Source of the DNA: Acidiferrobacteraceae bacterium
GTDB lineage: Bacteria > Pseudomonadota > Gammaproteobacteria > Arenicellales > UBA868
NCBI GenBank assembly: GCA_002724185.1
Contig: PBOB01000027.1
Span: 1 to 64,000 of the forward strand
Reading direction: 5' to 3'
DNA: 64,000 nucleotides
Positions 35,966 to 46,060 of this stretch are shown here, piece by piece. The notes under the pieces are model-generated. The model ran no database searches. It saw only the letters and a program-made list of their open reading frames with translations, and was not told where the DNA came from. The stretch's first letter is position 1. Every line of letters begins with the position of its first letter. Both the position numbers and the translations under genes were made by a program.

Positions 35966-36751
35966 GTGATAGTAGAACAGATTTGGACTGGGAATGCTTG
36001 GCGAAATTTCAACTATTTAATTGTTTGTGGTGAAACTGGTGAAGCAGCAGCTATCGATCCATTAGATCATAGCAAGTGCTTGAGCAAGGCAAACGAAATG
36101 GGCTGGAATATCACGCAGATTATAAATACACATGAACATCAAGATCATACGGGTGGGAATGAGGCTCTTGTTGCAGCTACTGGTTCTAGGCTTTTAGCGC
36201 ACCATAATGCTGACATACCCAATGTAGATAAATTGCTTGTGGCTGGCGACATTGTCCGCATTGGTAAGACAGTTGAGCTTGAGGTGCTTGACACGCCTGG
36301 ACATACGATGAGCCATGTTTGCTTATTGGCACATACTGATATTCCGTCGCTGTTCTCCGGCGACACCCTATTTAATGCAGGAGCCGGAAATTGTCATAAC
36401 GGCGGCCATCCAGAGCAGTTATTTCAGACATTTTCACGGCAGCTGGAGGCGCTTTCTGATGACACCAGAATTTATCCAGGCCATGACTACTGGGCCAATA
36501 ATTTAGCATTTACATTGGATCGTGAGCCGAACAATAAACTAGCTGCGGATCTACTAGATAACATACATGTTAATGATCCAAATCAGTCTTTAATATCAAC
36601 CCTCAAGTTAGAGCGTCAAATTAATACATTTCTCCGACTTTCGAATCCACTGATAATACAAAATCTACGAGAGTCGTTTCCCGATCTGTCTGAGATGCCG
36701 GATCCGAAGGAAGTCTTTCTTCGACTACGCGAATTGCGCAATGATTGGTGA
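35966..36751 (+). CDS. MBL-fold hydroxyacylglutathione hydrolase-like protein
   Basis: A metallo-beta-lactamase-fold hydrolase of 261 residues. The metal motif THEHQDHTGG, later DTPGHTMSH, FSGDTLFNAGAG and YPGHDYWANN are as in glyoxalase II, which hydrolyses S-D-lactoylglutathione. The GTG at 35966 (MIVEQIWTGNAWRNFN) has AGAGGA 8 nt upstream and fits the family N-terminus better than ATG 35930, which would add 12 residues. The stop overlaps the start of the FIST gene, so the two are probably co-transcribed. A role other than glyoxalase II is possible because the C-terminal domain differs. Confidence 0.8.
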   Translation: MIVEQIWTGNAWRNFNYLIVCGETGEAAAIDPLDHSKCLSKANEMGWNITQIINTHEHQDHTGGNEALVAATGSRLLAHHNADIPNVDKLLVAGDIVRIGKTVELEVLDTPGHTMSHVCLLAHTDIPSLFSGDTLFNAGAGNCHNGGHPEQLFQTFSRQLEALSDDTRIYPGHDYWANNLAFTLDREPNNKLAADLLDNIHVNDPNQSLISTLKLERQINTFLRLSNPLIIQNLRESFPDLSEMPDPKEVFLRLRELRNDW

Positions 36752-37892
36752 GTTTATGCCAAATCGTCCAACCAACCAATTTGCGATAGCAAATTCTACT
36801 GAGAAGTCATGGTTCGACGCAGTAGATGATTGTTGCTCTCAGATATCTTCTAACATGGCAAGTGAGTCGCTCGGGTTTATTTACAGCAGTGGCTATAGTA
36901 AAGAACAAGTTGGCCTGATCTGTAAGCGATTAGCAGATCAAATTACTACAGGAGGCTGGATCGGTGCAACCGGCGTGGGTATTCTTCGAAACAGTCAAGA
37001 ACACTACGATGAAGCGGCACTCAATGTAATGATTGGTGATTTTCCAGAGAATTCATTCCGAATTTTCTCGGAAGTTGTTACTGACTTAAAAGAATTTTAC
37101 CAAACGCATTGTGCTTGGTTTCAATCAAATCTTCAGAACTTTGCAGTAGTTCATGCTGATCCAGCGACTTCTGGCTTGTTAGAATTACTACCTTCTCTCT
37201 CTGATATGTTAGGAGGAGGTTATTTAGTTGGAGCCTTGAGTTCATCACATGAAAAACCAACGCAGATTGTAAACGGACGTACAAGTGATAATGTATCTGG
37301 CGCTTTGTTTTCTGAAAGTGTGATGATCCATGCTGGTCTAACACAGGGGTGTTCACCCATCGGCCCACATCGAGAAATTACAAAAGTTGACAAAAATATT
37401 ATTGTGTCTATTGATGGACGACCCGCTTTTGAAGTTCTTATGGAAGACATAGGTAGAGAGTTTGTGGAAGATGTTTCTTTGGTTTCGGATAGAATATTTG
37501 CAGCTTTACCTGTTGTAGGATCGGACACTCGTGATTATGTCGTTAGAAATATTGTTGGGATAGATACTGATAGCAATCTTATTGCGATTGGAGATCGAGT
37601 CGGAATCGGTGATCCAATTATGTTTTGTCAGCGTAATCAGTTTACAGCGAAAGATGATTTGATTCGCATGCTTCGAGATTTGAAAAAGAGATGTGGCCAT
37701 TCTATTCCTAGGGGTGGAATATATTTTTCGTGTCTCGGCCGTGGTCGTCATACGTTTGACGATGACTCTATGGAAATGAAATTAATCAAGCAGGAGTTCG
37801 GTGATTTTCCTCTTGTAGGATTCTTTGCTAATGGAGAAATCAGTCACCGACGCTTGTATACATACACCGGTGTTATGACGTTATTTATGTAG
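36741..37892 (+). CDS. FIST-domain signal-transduction protein
   Basis: A 383-residue cytosolic protein with FIST N (about 15-215) and FIST C (about 220-365) domains, a pair proposed to sense small ligands such as amino acids. Visible parts are LGFIYSSGYSKEQV, WIGATGVGILR, and late GIYFSCLGRGRH, followed by FPLVGFFANGEISH, a family hallmark. No attached output domain (kinase, GGDEF) is present. An alternative ATG is at 36756. It overlaps the metallo-hydrolase gene by 11 nt and precedes an aminotransferase by 8 nt. Confidence 0.85.
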   Translation: MIGEFMPNRPTNQFAIANSTEKSWFDAVDDCCSQISSNMASESLGFIYSSGYSKEQVGLICKRLADQITTGGWIGATGVGILRNSQEHYDEAALNVMIGDFPENSFRIFSEVVTDLKEFYQTHCAWFQSNLQNFAVVHADPATSGLLELLPSLSDMLGGGYLVGALSSSHEKPTQIVNGRTSDNVSGALFSESVMIHAGLTQGCSPIGPHREITKVDKNIIVSIDGRPAFEVLMEDIGREFVEDVSLVSDRIFAALPVVGSDTRDYVVRNIVGIDTDSNLIAIGDRVGIGDPIMFCQRNQFTAKDDLIRMLRDLKKRCGHSIPRGGIYFSCLGRGRHTFDDDSMEMKLIKQEFGDFPLVGFFANGEISHRRLYTYTGVMTLFM

Positions 37893-37900
37893 GAGGGCTT

Positions 37901-39112
37901 ATGATGCACATCTTTTCTGATCGTATAGAACGAATCCAGGTTTCACCTACAGCGAAGATCAGTGATCGTGCACGCCAACTGAAAGCCATGGGTGTCGATA
38001 TAATCAGCCTGAGTCAAGGCGAATCTGATTTTGAGACTCCGAGTTCGATTAAGAAAGCAGCGAGACGAGCAATAGATGAGGGATTTACTAGATATACTCA
38101 AATCGATGGGGTGCCAGAGCTGAAAGAGGCGGTGTGTGCGAAATTTCGGGATGAGAACAATATTAGCTATCAGATGTCTGAGATCACAGTTACATCTGGC
38201 TGCAAACAATTGCTATTTAATGCCTTAATGACATTAGTCAACAATGGGGATGAAGTAATTATCCCATCTCCTTACTGGGTATCATATGTAGCGATGGTAG
38301 AAATTGCTGATGGAAGTCCGGTTGTTATCCCATGTAAATCAGCGAATAACTTTAAGCTGACACCGGAGCAGCTAGACGCTAGCATTACGCCGAAAACGCG
38401 TTGCCTGATTTTGAATAGTCCATCTAATCCCTCAGGCGCGGTATATAGTCGATCCGAGCTATCTGCTTTGGCAGAAGTATTGTTGGAGCATCAGCAAGTC
38501 ATCATCATCGCTGATGATATTTATGAACACCTCGTTTACGGAAAAGCAGAATTTTCTACCATAGCAGAAGTCGAACCGCAACTTAAGAGTCGCACGTTGA
38601 CATGCAATGGTATGTCAAAGGCCTACTCAATGACTGGCTGGAGAATTGGGTTTGCCGGTGGGCCAGAGCCATTAATCCAAGCTATAAATAAGCTTCAGTC
38701 ACAGTCAAATTTTCATCCAGCGTCGATCTCGCAGTATGCAGCCATTGCAGGTTTAAGTGGAGACAAGCACTTCTTAAAGGAAAGGCGTTCAGCATATCAA
38801 GAGCGTCGGGATACTCTCGTTAGAGAGCTAAATCATATTTATGGGATTGAATGCTCTATACCGGATGGGGCATTTTATGTGTTTCCATCATGTGCAGATT
38901 TATTGGGTCATCTAACGCCTGATGGGGATACGCTAAAGACAGATTCAGATATCGTGAAATTCTTTCTCGATACTGCAGGAGTCGCTCTTGTACCAGGAGA
39001 GGCATTTGGTTACCCAGGTTATTTTCGTGCATCATATGCAACTGATATTGACACCCTTTTAAGAGCCTGTGAGCGACTTAGGACTGCGTCTGAGAAACTT
39101 ATTTCTGTTTGA
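37901..39112 (+). CDS. Class I PLP-dependent aminotransferase (aspartate aminotransferase-like)
   Basis: A 403-residue fold type I aminotransferase. The PLP lysine is in CNGMSKAYSMTGWRIGF, the conserved NSPSNPSGAVYS and DDIYEHLVYG contact cofactor and substrate, and a C-terminal Arg in YFRASYATD should bind the alpha-carboxylate. Length and motifs fit AspC/AAT Ib. A strong GGAGGGCTT ribosome site precedes the start. The third gene of the metallo-hydrolase/FIST/aminotransferase run; a threonine aldolase follows 27 nt later. Confidence 0.9.
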   Translation: MMHIFSDRIERIQVSPTAKISDRARQLKAMGVDIISLSQGESDFETPSSIKKAARRAIDEGFTRYTQIDGVPELKEAVCAKFRDENNISYQMSEITVTSGCKQLLFNALMTLVNNGDEVIIPSPYWVSYVAMVEIADGSPVVIPCKSANNFKLTPEQLDASITPKTRCLILNSPSNPSGAVYSRSELSALAEVLLEHQQVIIIADDIYEHLVYGKAEFSTIAEVEPQLKSRTLTCNGMSKAYSMTGWRIGFAGGPEPLIQAINKLQSQSNFHPASISQYAAIAGLSGDKHFLKERRSAYQERRDTLVRELNHIYGIECSIPDGAFYVFPSCADLLGHLTPDGDTLKTDSDIVKFFLDTAGVALVPGEAFGYPGYFRASYATDIDTLLRACERLRTASEKLISV

Positions 39113-39139
39113 GATCGTTATTAGCAGTTTTACAATGAA

Positions 39140-40171
39140 ATGGTCCGAATAAATCTATATAGCGATACGCAGACACAACCGACTATCGGAATGCGGCAGG
39201 CTATGTCGCGGGCGGAAGTCGGCGATGAGCAGCAATTCTTAGATCCGAGCGTCAATCAACTATGCGATGAAGTATCTAAACTTCTGCGCAAGGATAGCGC
39301 ACTTTTTCTCCCTTCTGGCACTATGTGCAATCAAATTGCTCTTGCTGTTCATTGTGTTGCTGGAGATGAAATCATTGCTGATCAGACTTCCCATGTTATA
39401 AATAACGAAGCGGCTGGTGCCGCTGCAATCTGTGGAGCTGCTATTAGGCCGATTCAAGGTAAGCGTGGCATCTTTAGTGCCGATGATGTCGAGCGATCAT
39501 TACGTGCTGGCAGGGCGCTTGAGCCGAGGTCGCGTCTGGTAGTGGTTGAGCAGTCATCTAATGCTGGTGGAGGATCTATTTGGCCAATAAAAACACTAGA
39601 AGAAATTTCAGTAGTAGCACGCACGCATGATCTAGCAATGCACATGGATGGTGCACGTCTACTAAACGCTACGGTTTCGTCAGGTATCGATGCCTATCGC
39701 TATGCGAATACGGTTGATTCCGTTTGGTTAGATCTAAGTAAAGGATTGGGATGCCCTATTGGTGCTGTGTTGGCCGGCTCGGATAATTTCATTAGAAAGG
39801 CATGGCGTTGGAAACATCGACTTGGCGGTGCAATGCGCCAAGCTGGTGTTATAGCAGCAGCTGGACTTTATTCGCTAGAACATCATGTAGCCCGCCTGGC
39901 AGAAGATCATAGTAATGCCAAGCTTTTTGCACAGCTCGTCAGCTCAATAGAGGGCGTCACTGTGCTGAATCCCGAAGTCGAGACTAATCTTGTTTTTTTT
40001 GATGTATCCCAAACCAAGTATACATCTGCAGATCTGTCAACTGAGTTGAGAAATCATGGAGTTTGGATAGGCGCACCAACGTCGACTTCAATGAGAGCAG
40101 TGACACATCTTGATATCAGCCAGTCAGACATTGAAGAAGCCGCTGATCTAATCCGACAGTTAATTAGCTAA
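39140..40171 (+). CDS. Low-specificity L-threonine aldolase family protein
   Basis: PLP enzyme of 343 residues cleaving L-threonine or allo-threonine (and related beta-hydroxy amino acids) into glycine and an aldehyde. The N-terminal LYSDTQTQPT (usual LRSDTxT), the His-rich MDGARLLNA and the Lys-bearing DLSKGLGCPIGAVLAG (Schiff base) motifs are all present. Length is normal. It is 27 nt downstream of the aminotransferase and likely in the same transcript. Confidence 0.9.
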   Translation: MVRINLYSDTQTQPTIGMRQAMSRAEVGDEQQFLDPSVNQLCDEVSKLLRKDSALFLPSGTMCNQIALAVHCVAGDEIIADQTSHVINNEAAGAAAICGAAIRPIQGKRGIFSADDVERSLRAGRALEPRSRLVVVEQSSNAGGGSIWPIKTLEEISVVARTHDLAMHMDGARLLNATVSSGIDAYRYANTVDSVWLDLSKGLGCPIGAVLAGSDNFIRKAWRWKHRLGGAMRQAGVIAAAGLYSLEHHVARLAEDHSNAKLFAQLVSSIEGVTVLNPEVETNLVFFDVSQTKYTSADLSTELRNHGVWIGAPTSTSMRAVTHLDISQSDIEEAADLIRQLIS

Positions 40172-40185
40172 TAACCACCTGGCCA

Positions 40186-41199
40186 CTATGAGGGGTTGTT
40201 ACGTAGTAGTACCTGACATGCTGTTACCGCAATATTTTGTAGTATATCCTCAGAGGAACAGCCTCGAGATAGGTCGCTGACCGGATAGTTCAAACCTTGC
40301 ATAATAGGGCCAATGGCTGTTGCATTAGATGTGCGCTCAGCTAATTTGTAGGCGATATTTCCTGCATCCAAGCTTGGAAATACGAAAACGTTGGGCTTCT
40401 TGTAGTGCATTGCCGATCCAGTTTTTGCCCTAAAAATCTCTGAAGAAATAGCCGCATCTAGTTGAATCTCACCAACGACAGATATATTAGGATATTCCTT
40501 TTCCAAGATTTTCGTTGCTTTCCGAACTTTTGAAACATGGGGGTGTCGAGCGCTTCCTAGGGTTGAGAATGATAGCATCGCTACAGAAGCCGGTTCATCA
40601 AGAATTAGCTCCGCATTGCATGCGGTATTTGCAGCAATATTTGCTAATTCATGCTCATCGGGGTTTACAACAAGTCCACAGTCAGCAAATAGAACTGGAC
40701 CCTGTATACCATTTGCTGAGTTACCAAAAAGCATAAGGAAGAAGCTGGATACCACATTGCAGTCTGGCCGTTGACCAACAATTCTAATAGCGTGTCGTAT
40801 AACCTCAGCAGTAGGTGTTGCAGCGCCTGCTATACAGGCATGCGCATCTCCCATAGCTACCATGCAGTTTGCGTAGACTATAGATTGTGATGCTTGTTGT
40901 ATGGCCGTATTCTCAGATAATTGAGATTTAGTTCTTGTCTTAATTAGCAGCTCTGCATATCGATTAATCCTTGAAGAGGTCTCTGGATTAATTATAGTAA
41001 CTCCCTCAAGTTCTATATTTTGCTGAGTAGCACGTGCGCGAATTATATCCACGTCACCAAGTATTACTATCTCAGCAATCCCGCTAGTAGTAGCATCAGC
41101 AGCCGCACGAATAACTCGGATATCATCTCCCTCAGGTAGTACTATTAGAGCATTTGAGGCTCTTGCTCTAGCAATAATATTCTCAGGCAATTGATTCAT
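40186..41199 (-). CDS. Phosphate acetyltransferase family protein (phosphotransacetylase)
   Basis: A 337-residue short-type Pta/phosphotransacetylase interconverting acetyl-CoA and acetyl phosphate (some members use other acyl-CoAs). The family core is present: VLPEGDDIRVIRAA near the N-terminus, AGAATPTAEVIRHAIR, ILDEPASVAMLSFSTLGS, and IAYKLAERTSNATAIGPI-MQG. It lacks the N-terminal DRTGG domain of the long form. No acetate kinase gene lies beside it. It converges with the threonine aldolase gene after a 14-nt gap. Confidence 0.88.
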   Translation of the reverse strand: MNQLPENIIARARASNALIVLPEGDDIRVIRAAADATTSGIAEIVILGDVDIIRARATQQNIELEGVTIINPETSSRINRYAELLIKTRTKSQLSENTAIQQASQSIVYANCMVAMGDAHACIAGAATPTAEVIRHAIRIVGQRPDCNVVSSFFLMLFGNSANGIQGPVLFADCGLVVNPDEHELANIAANTACNAELILDEPASVAMLSFSTLGSARHPHVSKVRKATKILEKEYPNISVVGEIQLDAAISSEIFRAKTGSAMHYKKPNVFVFPSLDAGNIAYKLAERTSNATAIGPIMQGLNYPVSDLSRGCSSEDILQNIAVTACQVLLRNNPS

Positions 41200-41315
41200 G
41201 ACGCGCAGGTATCCTTATTTTCTTTGGCTTGCGAATGTTAAGAATAAATAATTTGTTACTCGCATTTATTTAGGGATCTGTTGGTAAAAGCTATTGCACA
41301 CAAATTACTTGTTAT

Positions 41316-42248
41316 CTATGAGGCCGGTTTGCTTTTGTGCTTTGAAGATTGCGAATCAACAGCGCCACAAATTGCCACCAAAATTATGGCGGAAACGATA
41401 ATACCACCACCAATGATTGTAGCGGTTGTTGGAATTTCACCAACTCCGATCCAGACTAGTATGGGCCCAACAATAATTTCTGTTAGTGACAACAACGTCA
41501 GCTCCACAGCTAGTAGATGACGTGCACCGGCAATGAACAACAGAAAGCCGAAGCCAATCTGGAAAATTCCTAAACTAATACTATAGATTAGATCCATTGG
41601 CAATAAAAGGAGGTTATCCTGGGAAAGTATAATTCCCGCTAGGGCAAATACAGAAGCAAAAACACTGCCATAGAGGATAGTTGGCAGCGTATCAATATTT
41701 TTCTGGTAACGTAAGGAGATAGTCATACCTGAAAAGCCGAGTGCAGCAATTAGGGCAGCGAAATTTCCAGCGCCTCCACCAGATTGAATCTCTCCATTCG
41801 TCATTATTGTAAGTCCGATAGCTGCAAGAAGCATTGCGTACCATGTATATCTAGTAATACGTTCATTAAGCAGTATTCGCACAATGATTGCTGAAAAAAA
41901 CGGCGCGGCTGCCAATACAAACATGGCATTAGCAACGGTTGTAAGATCAAGAGCGAGTATATATCCAGTGAACGCAATACCTAAACATCCGCCGCCTATG
42001 ACAGCTGGTTTAATCTTGCATTGCAACGCAGATAGTGCAGCAGTGCGATATCGAAACAGCAGAATTACCGTCAAAAAAATAAAAAGGGAAGTGGATCGAA
42101 AGAAAAGAACTTGCCAGGGTGAGGCAGCTTCAATCCATCGGAAAATAATACCCGAAAGACTCCAACAAACACCAGCTAGCAACACAAGTACAATGCCAGA
42201 TTTACGATTTGAATTCAGGACTCGTTTAGTTTCCACTTTGAATATCAA
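41316..42248 (-). CDS. EamA-domain DMT family transporter
   Basis: Ten-helix permease of 310 residues with two EamA domains (about 15-140, 155-295). The conserved PFFSAIIVRILLNERIT and GFLLFIAGARHLLAVELTLLSL fit the family, and the C-terminus is basic. It lies 14 nt downstream of a SAM methyltransferase and may be co-transcribed with it and the ABC exporter. The substrate is unknown. Confidence 0.85.
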   Translation of the reverse strand: MIFKVETKRVLNSNRKSGIVLVLLAGVCWSLSGIIFRWIEAASPWQVLFFRSTSLFIFLTVILLFRYRTAALSALQCKIKPAVIGGGCLGIAFTGYILALDLTTVANAMFVLAAAPFFSAIIVRILLNERITRYTWYAMLLAAIGLTIMTNGEIQSGGGAGNFAALIAALGFSGMTISLRYQKNIDTLPTILYGSVFASVFALAGIILSQDNLLLLPMDLIYSISLGIFQIGFGFLLFIAGARHLLAVELTLLSLTEIIVGPILVWIGVGEIPTTATIIGGGIIVSAIILVAICGAVDSQSSKHKSKPAS

Positions 42249-42262
42249 TACCTAGATGGCGC

Positions 42263-42910
42263 CTAAATCTCCGGGCGACGCCATAGCGTAGCCAACCACG
42301 GTTGCTGGGAACACGGTTTATCCTTTGGCCGATAATAGTAATCTAATTCATCAAAACCGGCCTCAATAACATATGCTCGCCAGGTTTCGTGCTCTAAGAA
42401 TGAGCAATAGCGGCCTGCAGAGAAGTGTTCTATATTGTCTCCTCTAGGATTAGAGCAGAACAAAACTCCGCTTGGTTTTAACGATAGATACAATTCGCGC
42501 AAGACGCGTGGTAGTTCCTGCGTCGGCACATGAAACATTGACGCGTTCGCAAAAATCCCGTCAAAGAAAAGTACAGGAAGTTGTAGATGAAGAAAGTTCT
42601 GATGCCAGACTTTGCACTGCGTGTATCTCCTAGCCATGTCTACAAATACCTTGCAGCCATCGACACCGATTGCGTTATGACCTAAACGCGAAAAGCTCAC
42701 CAGATCTCTTCCGGGTCCACAGCCGAAGTCTAGAATCGAGAGTGGTGGTTCGTGTTCGATACAGCCTAGTAATGCATCTATATTTTGCGTGACATCATGA
42801 TCCTGAGTGCTATTCCAAAATGATTCTGCATAAGTTGCATAGTGCTGCAGAGTCTTTTTGCTTAAAGTCCTTAGCTCATCTGGCGCTAGGTCATGCAATG
42901 CTTCCATCAT
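42263..42910 (-). CDS. Class I SAM-dependent methyltransferase
   Basis: A 215-residue methyltransferase with motif I SILDFGCGPGRDLVSFSRLG (about 55-74), acidic motif II at IGVDG, and DGIFANASMFHVP as motif IV. The fold matches the small Methyltransf_11/25 enzymes. It is encoded 17 nt after the ABC exporter and before the EamA transporter, all on the minus strand. The acceptor cannot be read from the sequence. Confidence 0.8.
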   Translation of the reverse strand: MMEALHDLAPDELRTLSKKTLQHYATYAESFWNSTQDHDVTQNIDALLGCIEHEPPLSILDFGCGPGRDLVSFSRLGHNAIGVDGCKVFVDMARRYTQCKVWHQNFLHLQLPVLFFDGIFANASMFHVPTQELPRVLRELYLSLKPSGVLFCSNPRGDNIEHFSAGRYCSFLEHETWRAYVIEAGFDELDYYYRPKDKPCSQQPWLATLWRRPEI

Positions 42911-42927
42911 AAAGGATTCACTATCAA

Positions 42928-44715
42928 TTAAGCAGTCTTATTACGCGCTCTTTTCTGTTCTTCCCACATTTGCGCGTATAGGCTCTTTAGTGAGAGGAGA
43001 TCCTGGTGCGTACCGCGTTCATGAATCGTACCATTTTGAAGAACAAGTATTTGATCGGCGTGAACTATAGTCGATAATCTATGTGCAATCATTATAGTTG
43101 TCCTATTCTTTGATATTTCTTTTAGATTCTCCTGTATTTCGCTTTCTGTTTTGCTATCAAGTGCCGATGTTGCTTCATCGAAAAAGAGGATTATCGGGTC
43201 TTTAAGGATTGCTCGAGCGATGGCGACTCGTTGTTTTTCTCCGCCAGATAATTTTAGTCCACGTTCACCGACTCTGGTAGCGTACTTATCAGGGAGTGCC
43301 ATGATAAAGTCATGTATTCGAGCTTTGCGAGCGGCTTCGTAAATCTGTTCATCTGAAGCATCTGGTCTTGCATAGCGGATGTTATATTCGATAGTTTCAT
43401 TGAAAAGAACTGTATCTTGAGGAACCATACCGATACTTTTTCGCAGAGAGTGTTGCGTCACTTGTGAAATATCCTGTCCGTCTACCTGAATAATGCCGGC
43501 AGTCACATCGTAGAAACGGAAAAGTAGTCTGCTAATTGTTGATTTTCCGGATCCGGTTGGACCAACTATAGCAACTGTCTGGGCTGGTTTTACTGAAAAA
43601 TCAACAGAGCTTAAAAGAGCTTGATTATCGTTATAGCTAAAACTGACATCTTTAAATTGAATGGAACCATTACTAATGTGGATATTTGTTGCGTCTGGGG
43701 CGTCTTGTATTTCAGGAACTTCATCTAATAGTGAGAACATGTTTTCCATATCTACTAATGATTGTTGTATTTCACGATAAATTGTACCCAAGAAATTCAG
43801 TGGTAATGAGAGCTGAAGTAGATAAGCATTAATTACAACAAAGTCACCTATAGTGATATGGGCATCTCGAATATCAACTGCGGCCATAATTAGCATTATA
43901 ACGATACCAATAGTCACAGTTGCTACTTGTGCAATATTTAGAAAGGCTAGGCTTTCACGACTTTTTGTGGCACTGGACTCATAAGCTCTTAGGGCATGAT
44001 TAATTCGGTTGCTTTCATGGGCTTCGTTGTTGAAATATTTAACCGTTTCAAAATTAAGAAGACTATCCACAGAACGCGTACTGGCTTCATTATCAGCTTC
44101 ATTCATTTGTCTACGGATTTTTATGCGCCAGGCAGTAATAGAGAAGGTTAACCAAATGAAAAGAGCGATTGTGATGCCAGTGACAAGCGCGTATTGGATG
44201 CCAAATTTGTACCAGAGAATGCCACATACAAGTAAAATTTCGATTAAGGTCGGCAATAGATTAAATACAACAAAAGAGAGTAAGAACTGTATACCTTTAG
44301 TGCCGCGATCGATAAAGCGATTAAGGGCGCCTGTTTTTCTATCTAAGTGAAATCGTAGGGCAAGAGTATGCAGATGCTGAAAAACTTTTAGTGCGACCTG
44401 CCGCGTTGCATTTTGTGAAACTCGTGAAAATAGAGCATCCCTTACTTCCGAAAAGGCAGTGGCTGACCATCGAGCGAAACCATATGCTAGAATGACTGCA
44501 ATTGGTATTCCTAATGCTGTCATTGAAGATTTCCCTATAACTGCTAAATCATCAACCGTTTGACCGAGGAGCAGTGGTACATAAACGTTTGCTGCTTTTG
44601 CAAGGCCAAGACATATTAAAGCGAGCATTACCCTAATTCGAAGATCATTTCGCCCGACTGGCCATAAATATGGAACCAATACGCTTAGTGTGCGACTTAG
44701 ACTTCTATTCTTCAT
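42928..44715 (-). CDS. ATM1-type ABC exporter (permease-ATPase half-transporter)
   Basis: A 595-residue homodimeric ABC exporter of the mitochondrial Atm1/HMT1 group, thought to export glutathione-based thiols or iron-sulfur precursors. Six helices (about 25-310), then the ATPase domain with Walker A GPTGSGKST (about 371-379), signature LSGGEKQRVAIARAIL, Walker B IILFFDEATSALD and H-loop IAHRLSTI. The sequence DETALRFHLDRKTGALNRFIDRGTKGI-like element (FHLDRKTGALNRFIDRG) is typical of Atm1 proteins. It is followed by methyltransferase and EamA genes. Confidence 0.9.
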   Translation of the reverse strand: MKNRSLSRTLSVLVPYLWPVGRNDLRIRVMLALICLGLAKAANVYVPLLLGQTVDDLAVIGKSSMTALGIPIAVILAYGFARWSATAFSEVRDALFSRVSQNATRQVALKVFQHLHTLALRFHLDRKTGALNRFIDRGTKGIQFLLSFVVFNLLPTLIEILLVCGILWYKFGIQYALVTGITIALFIWLTFSITAWRIKIRRQMNEADNEASTRSVDSLLNFETVKYFNNEAHESNRINHALRAYESSATKSRESLAFLNIAQVATVTIGIVIMLIMAAVDIRDAHITIGDFVVINAYLLQLSLPLNFLGTIYREIQQSLVDMENMFSLLDEVPEIQDAPDATNIHISNGSIQFKDVSFSYNDNQALLSSVDFSVKPAQTVAIVGPTGSGKSTISRLLFRFYDVTAGIIQVDGQDISQVTQHSLRKSIGMVPQDTVLFNETIEYNIRYARPDASDEQIYEAARKARIHDFIMALPDKYATRVGERGLKLSGGEKQRVAIARAILKDPIILFFDEATSALDSKTESEIQENLKEISKNRTTIMIAHRLSTIVHADQILVLQNGTIHERGTHQDLLSLKSLYAQMWEEQKRARNKTA

Positions 44716-44804
44716 GTATTTTATGCTTTATATTGTTAGTACAGTCAGGCGCCTTTGCACTCATTAGGCTGGCCAAATAGATTTAGGTAATTTAAAGAAT
44801 TCCC

Positions 44805-46055
44805 GTGCGATTCGATGCGTTAAAATCCCCTTTTTATCGGAGGTTTTGGTTTGGATCCATTGCTTCAATAGGTAGTACCCAACTCTACTTTATTGCGATG
44901 GCATGGCTTGTATTTGAGTTGACTGGCTCACCTCTTGATCTTGGTATGCTTGGCGCCGCGACGGCTATACCGACGATCATTGCAACATTAGTAGGCGGTA
45001 TTGTTGCAGATCGATTAAACCGGCGCTCAATAATGATGGCCACTAGTCTTTTAGCGACCATCTTGCTCCTGATTCTGTGTATTCTAGATTGGTCTAATAT
45101 GGTCAAAGTATGGCATGTGCTGATCATATCTGCATTACTTGGGCTCGTACAGGGTTTTGACTTTCCCTCTCGTGCATCGATATTCCCGTCTCTAATTTCT
45201 TCTGATCAGATGATGAGTGCAGTTGCTCTAAATTCAATTCTCTGGCAGGGGACACGCATGATTTTACCTGCATTTTCAGGAATTTTAATTGCGCTAACAG
45301 ATACTGGATTCGTGTTCTTTATAAGCGCCTGCGGGTTTGTCGCGATGCTGTTGGTTCTAAGAACTATAGATGTGCGCTATGAGTCGACAATCGATAGTCG
45401 GCCGTGGAACGAATTTATAGATGGCATAAGATATGTTTTTCGAAGGAGAATATTTCGGACGTTAATTACTTTGACTTTTGGTTTGCACTTCTTTGCTACC
45501 TCTTATATACAAATTATGCCTGTATTTGCTGATCTACTTGGCGGTGGAGAACGCGGATATGGTATTTTAGTTTCAATAACAGGTATTGGGTCAGTTTTGG
45601 GGACAGTGCTAATCAGTAGATTTCAAGAGTCACGAAGACTCGGAAAGATAATGCTTTTCTCTGCTTTTGCTGCACCTCTTTCTTTAGTAGGTTTTTCATT
45701 GTTTATAGGGGCGGGCGCTGCTTCAACCAGTGGATTTGTGATTGCGAGTCTCTTTATCGTAGTCTCTTCTGCGTTTGGTTCTATATTTCTGGTGACCTCA
45801 ATGACTGTTCTACAGTTATTGGTACCAGAGCACTACAGAGGTAGAGTGATGGGAATACACAGCATAACATTTAGCCTCATTCCACTTGGGGGGCTGTTTG
45901 TAGGTGGATTAGCAGCATTGTTTGCTGCTCCTATCGCTGTAATAATTAGTTGTCTAATAATGCTGGCACTGGTCACGTGGTCAATAACCTGGCATAGCGA
46001 GATTCGCGCCTTAAACGGAAGAAATTTACCGGCACTTTCCAAGAGTGATTCATAA
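44805..46055 (+). CDS. MFS transporter (EntS/MFS_3-like)
   Basis: Twelve-helix major facilitator of 416 residues, of the enterobactin exporter-like MFS_3 group: SIGSTQLYFIAMAWLVFELTG and LGAATAIPTIIATLVGGIVADRLNRR in the first repeat, the RG-VMGIH segment late. Substrate unknown. It is 5 nt upstream of a sulfatase gene and clearly co-transcribed, suggesting transport of a sulfated or phosphonated compound or its product. Confidence 0.85.
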   Translation: MRFDALKSPFYRRFWFGSIASIGSTQLYFIAMAWLVFELTGSPLDLGMLGAATAIPTIIATLVGGIVADRLNRRSIMMATSLLATILLLILCILDWSNMVKVWHVLIISALLGLVQGFDFPSRASIFPSLISSDQMMSAVALNSILWQGTRMILPAFSGILIALTDTGFVFFISACGFVAMLLVLRTIDVRYESTIDSRPWNEFIDGIRYVFRRRIFRTLITLTFGLHFFATSYIQIMPVFADLLGGGERGYGILVSITGIGSVLGTVLISRFQESRRLGKIMLFSAFAAPLSLVGFSLFIGAGAASTSGFVIASLFIVVSSAFGSIFLVTSMTVLQLLVPEHYRGRVMGIHSITFSLIPLGGLFVGGLAALFAAPIAVIISCLIMLALVTWSITWHSEIRALNGRNLPALSKSDS

Positions 46056-46060
46056 TCAGA

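Noticed and set aside
40171-40200. Terminator-like AACCACCT...AGGGGTT between convergent genes
   Set aside because: The stem is short and imperfect and lacks a T tract, so it was not called.
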